Part shown: positions 27,606 through 32,299 of the stretch, one piece after another
Layout: each line of letters starts with the position of its first letter
How positions within the stretch are numbered: position 1 is the first letter of the stretch
Source: a virus
Virus record (IMG/VR): IMGVR_UViG_3300025594_000032
Coordinates: 1-32,299 of that record
Direction: 5' to 3' (one strand)
DNA length: 32,299 bases
Notes under the pieces: model-generated
The model's input: the letters and a program-made list of their open reading frames with translations, nothing else
Databases searched by the model: none
Told to the model about the DNA's origin: nothing
Position numbers and translations under genes: made by a program

Positions 27606-27986
27606 ATGAAAAAGAAAACCACGACAGAAACGCTTGCATCGAATCTCAGGCATTTAATGGACTTGTCGGGATTTACTATTACTGAGCTAGTTAAGCGTAG
27701 TGGAGTGTCCAGGAGAACCATTGCATACATTCTCAAAGCAGAGAACTCCACAAGCATAGAGACAGCCGAAGCTCTAGCTAAACCCTTTGGTCTTGAAGGG
27801 TGGCATTTAATCATGCACAACTTACCGCACGATCTAAAAGCATCTAAGAGCCTTAATAGCCTCATATCTAACTACATAGGCAGCAGCTCAGAAGGGCAAA
27901 ACATGATTGACTTAATGGCAGAGCGCGAAGCTAGAATTAAAGCCGACAGCGACCCACCGACTACAAAACCAAAAGAAGCAAATTAG
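27606..27986 (+). CDS. Prophage repressor, XRE family, without peptidase domain (126 aa)
   Basis: HTH at about residues 23-46 (FTITELVKRSGVSRRTIAYILKAE), typical for the XRE/lambda-repressor fold, followed by TSIETAEALAKPFGLEGWHLIM. The C-terminal 50 residues are polar (SSSEGQNMIDLMAEREARI) and lack the S24 Ser-Lys peptidase of lambda CI and P22 C2. So RecA-driven self-cleavage is not expected. It is flanked by two near-identical operators. A strong terminator ends the gene. Confidence 0.85.
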   Translation: MKKKTTTETLASNLRHLMDLSGFTITELVKRSGVSRRTIAYILKAENSTSIETAEALAKPFGLEGWHLIMHNLPHDLKASKSLNSLISNYIGSSSEGQNMIDLMAEREARIKADSDPPTTKPKEAN

Positions 27987-28009
27987 CCACCTTCGGGTGG
28001 TTTTTTTTT
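27987..28009 (+). terminator. Rho-independent terminator of the repressor gene
   Basis: CCACC-TTCG-GGTGG hairpin (27987-28000) with the stable UUCG loop, then nine Ts (28001-28009). It begins one base after the repressor stop and keeps repressor transcription out of the rightward early operon. Confidence 0.95.
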
Positions 28010-28023
28010 GGCCTATAGAAAAT

Positions 28024-28079
28024 AATGTGCAAAATATGTTCAAATAATACTTGCAACAGTGTGCGAAATGTTGCACAAT
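28024..28079 (+). promoter_or_regulatory. Rightward early promoter with operators (OL/PL-like)
   Basis: Operator AGTGTGC-N8-GCACAAT at 28058-28079 is the reverse complement of the operator near the cro-like gene at 21 of 22 positions. -35 TTGCAA (28051-28056), 17-base spacer, -10 CACAAT (28074-28079). AAATAATACTTGC (28042-28054) resembles the element of the two other promoters. A weaker site, AATGTGCAAAATATGT (28024-28039), lies upstream, mirroring the weak site on the other side. Confidence 0.65.
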
Positions 28080-28114
28080 ACTTACATTGAAGCAATACAC
28101 AACGGAGCAGGGAA

Positions 28115-28321
28115 ATGAGTGCAGCACGATTACCAGAAGGGTTACACACAGATCCAGTTAAGTGGACCAAACCAAAACAGCCGCGAGTCGCCACTGAGCA
28201 TAGGCGAGCTATTAAAGCTTTAAAAGCGGAGGCTAATCGTAGAGGGCAGCCACTAAAGCCTTTTATGAGAAATCAGGCATTAGAGTCCGTTAGCAACTGG
28301 TTCTTTAACAAGGCGAACTAA
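28115..28321 (+). CDS. First gene of the rightward early operon; small basic protein (68 aa)
   Basis: Basic throughout, with RVATEHRRAIKALKAEANRRGQPLKPF in the middle. In lambda and P22 this place holds N, a short antiterminator with an arginine-rich RNA-binding helix. HRRAIKALKAEANRR could form such a helix, but it is less arginine-rich than lambda or P22 N, and no boxB-type hairpin was found between promoter and gene. I call it unknown, with N-like function as a possibility. A purine-rich ribosome site (GGAGCAGGGAA) precedes the ATG. Confidence 0.6.
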   Translation: MSAARLPEGLHTDPVKWTKPKQPRVATEHRRAIKALKAEANRRGQPLKPFMRNQALESVSNWFFNKAN

Positions 28322-28334
28322 ACACTCCTGCCAA

Positions 28335-28383
28335 GTGCTATGGCGATGGTTCGGTGACCCCTCCACCGATAGCACAAGAGGGG
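28335..28383 (+). promoter_or_regulatory. Structured RNA leader between early genes
   Basis: GTGCTAT (28335-28341) and ATAGCAC (28369-28375) form a 7-bp stem that continues with CG and TGG pairs after a two-base bulge. CCCCTC (28358-28363), in its loop, can instead pair with GAGGGG (28378-28383), which would break the first stem. These two exclusive structures stand just before the ribosome site (AGGTGAG) of the next gene. A switch or an RNase site are both possible. Confidence 0.45.
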
Positions 28384-28403
28384 ATTTACTAACAGGTGAG
28401 ATT

Positions 28404-28706
28404 ATGAATAAAGCACAACACAGCATAAACGAAGGCAACGAGTTTCTTGAACTGTGCCTGGCGAATGATGCGGCTGAGGCTAGATACAACGCCCACCGCG
28501 AAACGCTAAAGCGTATAGGTGAGTCATTAGCAGACTTTAGCCGTGATGACATTGTATGCCTAATTGGTGAGTCGCCAGAAAGTGCGGCTCTAAACCTAAA
28601 GGCTCTGATTATCGAGCGTCTAACAGGCAACCACCGCGAAAACTTTGCGGAGCGTTTTGATTTTTGGGCTGAGAAATTAACGGAAGATTGTGAGGCGATA
28701 AAATGA
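28404..28706 (+). CDS. Early protein of unknown function (100 aa)
   Basis: Start at ATG 28404 is chosen because AGGTGAG precedes it; an upstream frame extension would run through the hairpin. The product is acidic and helical (NKAQHSINEGNEFLELCLAND, then DDIVCLIGESPESAALNLKAL and NFAERFDFWAEKLTEDC). No family is recognised. It lies between the first early gene and the recombination genes, the place of small host-takeover or Abc/Gam-type inhibitors in P22 and lambda, but there is no sequence evidence for that. Confidence 0.55.
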   Translation: MNKAQHSINEGNEFLELCLANDAAEARYNAHRETLKRIGESLADFSRDDIVCLIGESPESAALNLKALIIERLTGNHRENFAERFDFWAEKLTEDCEAIK

Positions 28707-28942
28707 ACCATGAAGAACTACAACGAGATTTTTACCGCGATTTTGATAATTCGTATGTTAACAACTGGCATATCAATAGTGATTACTTGTCCGACCATGT
28801 GCCAGTTTTTCGATCACTTAAGATAGCAAACGAATCAGCACATGGCGAAGCAGCTAGACCTTTAGTAAAGGCTAATAGATACGCCAGGCAGAACCGATTA
28901 ACCGCAACATTGATAGGAGTAACACACGATGACATTCACTAA
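28703..28942 (+). CDS. Early protein of unknown function (79 aa)
   Basis: Starts in an ATGA overlap with the preceding gene. The first half is polar and aromatic (EELQRDFYRDFDNSYVNNWH). The second half is basic (RPLVKANRYARQNRLTATLIG). Its end overlaps the next start by 14 bases. No family recognised. Confidence 0.5.
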   Translation: MNHEELQRDFYRDFDNSYVNNWHINSDYLSDHVPVFRSLKIANESAHGEAARPLVKANRYARQNRLTATLIGVTHDDIH

Positions 28943-29090
28943 GCAAAAACAAATGAGCCTTAAATTAAGAACTAAATACAGCTTGGAGTCTCAGCTTTTC
29001 TACTTAAAGCGATGGATTAGAGTAAACGGCCCGGATGTATTAGCCGGACTTGCGCTTGGCTTGGCTTTATTAACTTTAGGAGCGATTTAA
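28929..29090 (+). CDS. Small membrane protein (53 aa)
   Basis: Basic N-terminal part (KQKQMSLKLRTKYSLESQLF) and one C-terminal transmembrane helix (DVLAGLALGLALLTLGAI). AGGAG stands 8 bases before the ATG and the start lies inside the previous gene, which supports it as real. A tail-anchored inner-membrane protein. It lies immediately before erf. Function unknown. Confidence 0.55.
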   Translation: MTFTKQKQMSLKLRTKYSLESQLFYLKRWIRVNGPDVLAGLALGLALLTLGAI

Positions 29091-29091
29091 G

Positions 29092-29799
29092 ATGAGTCAA
29101 TTAGTTGAAAAACAAGATGCTGTTATTACCACGCCCAGCAATCTGCTAGAGCTTGCAGTAAGCAAAGGGGCAGACGTTGACCAATTAGAAAAACTAATGG
29201 CTCTACAGGCAAACTATGAAGCCAAACAAGCTAAATCTGCTTATCTAATGGCTATCACTAAGTTTCAATCCGAAGTGCCGCGCATCAATAAGACGAAGGA
29301 AGGGCATAACTACAGATACACGCCACTGTCCGACATTGTAGAGCAGATTAAAGGCTTGTTGCAGCGTTGCGGTTTATCGTATCGCTTTGAGCAAAATCAC
29401 CAAGAAGGCATACAGGTAACCTGTGTTCTTTCTCACATTGAAGGGCATAGCGAGCGAACATCAATGACAGCCGACCCCGACACGAGCGGATCTAAAAATT
29501 CCGTTCAAGCTGTAGGCTCTACCGTTACCTACTTACAACGCTATACGCTGATCGGTGCGCTCGGATTAACCACAGCCGACGAAGATATGGACGGTCGCTT
29601 GCCATTCCAGGGTTTAGATCAAAGCCAAATAGCTAAACTAGACGAAATGCTTTCAGACTGTGAAGGCGAGTTTAAGGGCTTTAAGTCCAGCTTTTTCAAG
29701 TGGGCAAAGGTTAGCGATTTAAGCCAAATTAGCGCAAAGAATTACGACAGCGTTAAAAAGCAGATTGATAACTCACTGGAAGCGAGGCGGTCTAAATGA
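29092..29799 (+). CDS. ERF-family single-strand annealing protein (235 aa)
   Basis: The ERF domain (about residues 35-165) contains YEAKQAKSAYLMAITKFQSEVPRINKTKEGHNYRYTPLSDI, then the SDIVEQIKGLLQRCGLSYRF helix and VTCVLSHIEGHSERTSM, and the family's GSTVTYLQRYTLIGALGL ending, followed by acidic DEDMDG. P22 Erf (204 aa) is the archetype: ring-forming annealing of single strands for circularising and recombining phage DNA. The C-terminal 60 residues are a separate helical part. It is coupled to the exonuclease gene downstream (ATGA overlap). Confidence 0.9.
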   Translation: MSQLVEKQDAVITTPSNLLELAVSKGADVDQLEKLMALQANYEAKQAKSAYLMAITKFQSEVPRINKTKEGHNYRYTPLSDIVEQIKGLLQRCGLSYRFEQNHQEGIQVTCVLSHIEGHSERTSMTADPDTSGSKNSVQAVGSTVTYLQRYTLIGALGLTTADEDMDGRLPFQGLDQSQIAKLDEMLSDCEGEFKGFKSSFFKWAKVSDLSQISAKNYDSVKKQIDNSLEARRSK

Positions 29800-30413
29800 T
29801 TATCCACGATCAGTGTGAGCAAGGCAGTCCAGAATGGCACGTTTTACGCTCCGGCTTAATCTCTGCCTCAAGTGCTGGTGAGATATTCACGCCCACAGGC
29901 AAACCAGCCACAGGCGCGAAAGTTGAGAATTACATCAACCGACTGATAGCAGAGCGCGTCATGGGGAAGCCCGTAGAAAGCGGCTATACCAGCGCCGCGA
30001 TGGAGCGAGGGCATGAGATAGAGATTGACGCTCGGAGTTGGTACGAAATGGCGAAGGGCGTAGACGTTACGCAAGTGGCAATGATTCAAAACGGTGACTA
30101 TTCATGTTCGCCTGATGGTCTTATTTTTGCCGATGGTGAGCTAGTCAAAGGCTTAGAGATTAAAAGCCCTTTAGCGCATACACAAGTATCGTATTTAATG
30201 AAAAACCAAATACCTACCCAATACATTCCACAATTACAAGTTTCGATGTTTGTTGCCGGGTTATCTGAGTGGGATTTTTTGGCATACCATCCCGACCTAA
30301 ACCCTATGCTTTTAACGTGCAAGCGTGATGACGTTTGGCTGGATGGATTTTTAAAGGTTGCAGAAAACATACTCCTTAGAATTGTCGAAGGCGTAGAACA
30401 AATCAAACACTGA
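29796..30413 (+). CDS. YqaJ/lambda-type alkaline exonuclease (205 aa)
   Basis: The YqaJ viral recombinase fold: QGSPEWHVLRSGLISASSAG (residues 9-28), AMERGHEIEIDARSWYEM with E74 (69-86), SPDGLI with D107 and GLEIKSP with E121 and K123 as the D-ExK active site, then IPTQYIPQLQVSMFVAG with the conserved Gln. A 5'-3' exonuclease that makes single strands for the overlapping Erf protein, as the lambda Exo/Bet pair does. P22 itself has Erf without this exonuclease, so this is a mixed module. Confidence 0.9.
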   Translation: MIIHDQCEQGSPEWHVLRSGLISASSAGEIFTPTGKPATGAKVENYINRLIAERVMGKPVESGYTSAAMERGHEIEIDARSWYEMAKGVDVTQVAMIQNGDYSCSPDGLIFADGELVKGLEIKSPLAHTQVSYLMKNQIPTQYIPQLQVSMFVAGLSEWDFLAYHPDLNPMLLTCKRDDVWLDGFLKVAENILLRIVEGVEQIKH

Positions 30414-30420
30414 GGGAATC

Positions 30421-30597
30421 ATGAAGGAAACAATAATCCAAAAACTAGATGACTTGATTAACAAGGTCGAGTCTACCGAGTGCATAAATGGTCGCGTTGA
30501 TAATGACTTGATCGACTTACTAGAAAGCGCAGTTAATCACATTGTAGATTTAGAAAGCGAACTAGAACAACTTAAACGAACGGAGAAAGCAGCATGA
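30421..30597 (+). CDS. Small helical protein (58 aa)
   Basis: Acidic helical protein (MKETIIQKLDDLINKVESTE, then DLIDLLESAVNHIVDLESELEQLKR). Leucine spacing in the second helix suggests a coiled coil. AGGGAATC stands before the ATG, and it ends in an ATGA overlap with the SSB-like gene, so it may be its partner. No family recognised. Confidence 0.55.
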   Translation: MKETIIQKLDDLINKVESTECINGRVDNDLIDLLESAVNHIVDLESELEQLKRTEKAA

Positions 30598-30917
30598 AAG
30601 TAGGCGTATCAGTAAAAATAGATGTAACGAAAATCGACAAGGCTCGACTGTTTGAGGGCAAAAATGGTGCTAAATATTTGGACATGACAACCTTTATCGA
30701 CCTCGACAATCAGGGCCAGTTTGGTGACAACGGCATGATTACCCAAGACGTTAGCAAAGAAGAACGCGAACAAGGTGTTAAAGGCGCGATTCTTGGCAAT
30801 GTTAAGGTTTTTTATAAAGATGGCGGAACTAATCTGGCCCACGACCCATCTGCGAAACAAGCTAACCCGCAAGGTCAGGCGCAGGATGGTGGCTTTGACG
30901 ACGACATTCCGTTCTGA
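30594..30917 (+). CDS. Short SSB-like single-stranded DNA-binding protein (107 aa)
   Basis: The C-terminus GGFDDDIPF carries DDDIPF, the acidic tip by which bacterial SSB proteins bind RecO, exonuclease I and others. Before it comes a Gln/Pro/Gly linker (SAKQANPQGQAQDG). The N-terminal 80 residues are beta-rich (VGVSVKIDVTKIDKARLFEG, KYLDMTTFIDLDNQGQFG, KGAILGNVKVFYKDG), as an OB fold would be, but shorter than E. coli SSB (178) and without its usual motifs. Position after Erf and exonuclease fits. Confidence 0.75.
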   Translation: MKVGVSVKIDVTKIDKARLFEGKNGAKYLDMTTFIDLDNQGQFGDNGMITQDVSKEEREQGVKGAILGNVKVFYKDGGTNLAHDPSAKQANPQGQAQDGGFDDDIPF

Positions 30918-31131
30918 TGTACGCCTAACCCCGCACACTTAACGTATTGCTTAATTGATACATAAAACTCTAGCATAAAGTAATGAAACACAACAAGCGA
31001 ACTAACGCACAGCACAATAAGCGAATATTAGGCAAGGCTAACCATTTTGCATGAATTTTGAATAAAAATCGTGCGGTGACGTATCGCTAAAACCGCACGA
31101 TTAAAACTAAACGTATGAGTGGAGTAAGACA
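30918..31131. other. Gene-poor stretch between the SSB-like gene and the excisionase operon
   Basis: 214 bases with no convincing gene. They hold a perfect 11-bp hairpin (31067-31102) and an A/T-rich part around 30945-30985. A weak promoter-like pair TTGCTT/TAGCAT lies near 30950-30980. A 23-codon frame (30983-31054) has no ribosome site. Confidence 0.5.
31061..31102 (-). terminator. Perfect 11-bp hairpin, terminator on the minus strand
   Basis: AATCGTGCGGT (31067-31077) and ACCGCACGATT (31092-31102) form a perfect stem with a 14-base loop. On the minus strand it is followed by TTTTT and ATT (31061-31067); on the plus strand no T run follows. It would stop antisense transcription from the converging integrase gene. 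Confidence 0.55.
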
Positions 31132-31209
31132 ATGAACGCACTACACAAAGACCATAACGGCGCTATGTGCGCTATACAGGAGGCAAGAGATGAGCTGGAC
31201 AGATTTTGA
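31132..31209 (+). CDS. Possible leader peptide (25 aa)
   Basis: ATG at 31132 with GGAG 9 bases before it. It ends inside the next gene and contains that gene's strong ribosome site (AGGAGG). The product MNALHKDHNGAMCAIQEARD ends DELDRF. It may only couple translation into the next gene. Confidence 0.35.
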   Translation: MNALHKDHNGAMCAIQEARDELDRF

Positions 31210-31450
31210 TGAATTAACAGCAATACTATCAGATGTAGCCGTTCAAAAAGCTGAACCCACCAACCCAGCACTAGACGAAGTGATTGCGATTCTTGAGGGT
31301 GAGATAAGCAATTATGTAGGCGAAGAAAAAAGATTAAAGATGTCTAAGTTTCGCGCAAAATATAACCAACACAAGGGGGCAAGTTTTGCGTTGGGGTTTG
31401 CATTAGAGCAAGCAAAAGCAATCAAGGCTAAGAGCGAGGTGGGCGAGTGA
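31190..31450 (+). CDS. Protein of unknown function (86 aa)
   Basis: Strong ribosome site (AGGAGG, 7 bases before the ATG). The product is helical and acidic at first (DFDELTAILSDVAVQKAEPTN, then DEVIAILEGEISNYVG), basic later (EEKRLKMSKFRAKYNQHKG) and ends in an Ala-rich helix. No family is recognised. It is coupled to the excisionase-like gene by GTGA. Confidence 0.55.
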   Translation: MSWTDFDELTAILSDVAVQKAEPTNPALDEVIAILEGEISNYVGEEKRLKMSKFRAKYNQHKGASFALGFALEQAKAIKAKSEVGE

Positions 31451-31653
31451 GTGCAGACATAGAGAACTGGCTAGACGTGGAGCAGATGAGTGAGATTCTG
31501 CGGATTACGCCTGGCACGTTCCGAAATCACAAACTCCCCGAAATCAAGACGCGATGCCGCCATTTTAAAGACGGTAAACGTGTGTTAGTGCCTGAGCCTG
31601 ATTTTAGGCGCTACCTTAACAGCCGGATTGTTGAGCCTAGTCTAAAAGTTTAG
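31447..31653 (+). CDS. Excisionase-like helix-turn-helix protein (68 aa)
   Basis: GTG start in a GTGA overlap. WLDVEQMSEILRITPGTFRNHKLPEIKTRCRHFKDGKRVLVPEPDFRRYL (residues 8-57) is a MerR/AlpA-like winged helix: HTH helix DVEQMSEILRI, recognition helix TPGTFRNH, and a wing with the basic CRHFKDGKRVLV. Excisionases of lambdoid phages have this form. It is tail to tail with the integrase, overlapping it by 17 bases. Confidence 0.65.
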   Translation: MSADIENWLDVEQMSEILRITPGTFRNHKLPEIKTRCRHFKDGKRVLVPEPDFRRYLNSRIVEPSLKV

Positions 31654-32299
31654 CTAAATCTTCTGCGCTTGGATGGTAGTAGATCATCAATGACTTCAAA
31701 TCACGATGCCCAATTACGCGAGCTAACTCAATTACACTCAGCTTTTTAGCTAAATCCATGACCGCACGATGCCTTGTATCGTGGAATCGTAAATCTTCAA
31801 TCTCTAGCCGCTTGCAAACCTTCCTAAATGTACTCGATAGAACGTCCGGCTTTACCGTGAATAAGCGCCCATCAGTGCCGTTCTGAGCCGTTAAAATGCT
31901 CAAGGCATGGCTAGACAAGGGTACGTCCCTTTTATCCCCATTTTTCGTATCATTTAGGCGTAAAAACCGCCTCTCTAGGTCAATTTGTGACCACTCCAAG
32001 CTCAGTATCTCACCGCGCCTCATTCCAGTGGCTAATGCCAGATTAAAAGCCGCTCTAATTTGCTGACTGGATTCCTTGCCTTTAGTTAGATAATCATTGA
32101 TCTGCTCAATCTCTAAATCAGTAATAACCCTATCGCGTGAACGTGTTTTGCTCGGTTGCTTAACATCCCTCAACGGTGGCTCTGATAAATAGCCCCACTC
32201 GATACACTCGCGGAATACAGAACCCAACAAAGACAATTCACGTCTGATTGATGCCGGGCTAATAGTTTGCTCTAATATCCACTGCTTCCAGAATTGCGG
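31637..32299 (-). CDS. Tyrosine integrase, N-terminus outside the window (partial, 220 aa seen)
   Basis: Open to the right edge of the window, with at least 21 codons before the TTG at 32236. The catalytic domain is complete: ATGMRRGEILSLEWSQID (first Arg), the beta-hairpin DTKNGDKRDVPLS (Lys), HDTRH (His and second Arg), IGHRD and a tyrosine in MIYYHPSAED. Together R-K-H-R-H-Y. The missing part should be the N-terminal arm-binding and core-binding domain. It recombines the attachment sites, probably in a tRNA gene just beyond the window. Confidence 0.92.
   Translation of the reverse strand, partial: PQFWKQWILEQTISPASIRRELSLLGSVFRECIEWGYLSEPPLRDVKQPSKTRSRDRVITDLEIEQINDYLTKGKESSQQIRAAFNLALATGMRRGEILSLEWSQIDLERRFLRLNDTKNGDKRDVPLSSHALSILTAQNGTDGRLFTVKPDVLSSTFRKVCKRLEIEDLRFHDTRHRAVMDLAKKLSVIELARVIGHRDLKSLMIYYHPSAEDLAKLLD

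Noticed and set aside
27523-27639. Longer N-terminus for the Cro-like gene
   Set aside because: It would cover the operator and promoter and overlap the repressor gene; the extra residues look like translated AT-rich control DNA.
30983-31054. 23-residue basic peptide (MKHNKRTNAQHNKRILGKAN)
   Set aside because: No ribosome site and no overlap with neighbours; left as part of the gene-poor stretch.
1-32299. CRISPR arrays, insertion sequences or a complete RNA gene
   Set aside because: No regularly spaced repeats with unique spacers, no transposase motifs with terminal repeats, and no tRNA or rRNA pattern was seen by eye on either strand.

Overview
The window is almost all of one temperate phage genome, read here as a prophage. 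The virion module has the Salmonella phage P22 order with no gap: small terminase, large terminase, portal, scaffold, coat, gp4-type adaptor, gp10-type tail hub, a needle-position protein, gp14-type protein and three ejection proteins. The early genes also have P22/lambda logic: a repressor and a Cro-like gene with paired operators, a replication initiator, a DnaB helicase, a nin-like stretch with NinG, a Q-like late regulator, and Erf recombination. The composition is AT-leaning and the host is most likely a gammaproteobacterium, perhaps marine, but nothing here fixes the genus.

Layout. Positions 1-113 look like host DNA. Positions 114-129 match, on the minus strand, the 3' end of a tRNA gene (T-stem arm, acceptor arm, discriminator A, CCA) and are probably the attachment core. 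A small rightward operon (271-789) follows, with its own promoter. From 807 to 27522 everything is on the minus strand except one small membrane gene at 4845-5081. Read in the direction of transcription, the order is: cro-like gene, ribbon-helix-helix gene, a small gene, replication initiator carrying probable origin iterons, DnaB helicase, DUF559-type nuclease, a run of tiny overlapping genes, C5 cytosine methyltransferase, NinG, T5orf172/GIY-YIG-type protein, Q-like protein, late promoter with leader terminator, packaging, head, tail and ejection genes, lysis genes (holin, small membrane peptide, M15 endolysin, small membrane protein, inner and outer spanins), and an accessory end (membrane-anchored nucleoside-hydrolase-like protein, small helical protein, zinc-ribbon metallophosphoesterase). 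The repressor is at 27606 on the plus strand. To its right a second early operon (28115-31653) carries small genes, Erf, a YqaJ exonuclease, a short SSB-like protein and an excisionase-like protein. A tyrosine integrase converges on it from the right and runs off the window.

How it works together. The repressor probably binds near-identical 22-bp palindromes at 27529-27550 and 28058-28079, which lie over the two early promoters. Rho-independent terminators stand after cro, in the late leader, after the coat gene and before the lysis genes, so the leftward operon must depend on antitermination; the promoter-terminator arrangement at 19199-19302 is of the lambda pR'-tR' kind. The most unusual points are 11-bp iterons inside the replication gene, a probable ATT start for that gene, repeated GGGGGT coupling junctions between small genes, a membrane-tethered nucleoside-hydrolase-like gene after the spanins, and a P22-type virion with no recognisable tailspike.
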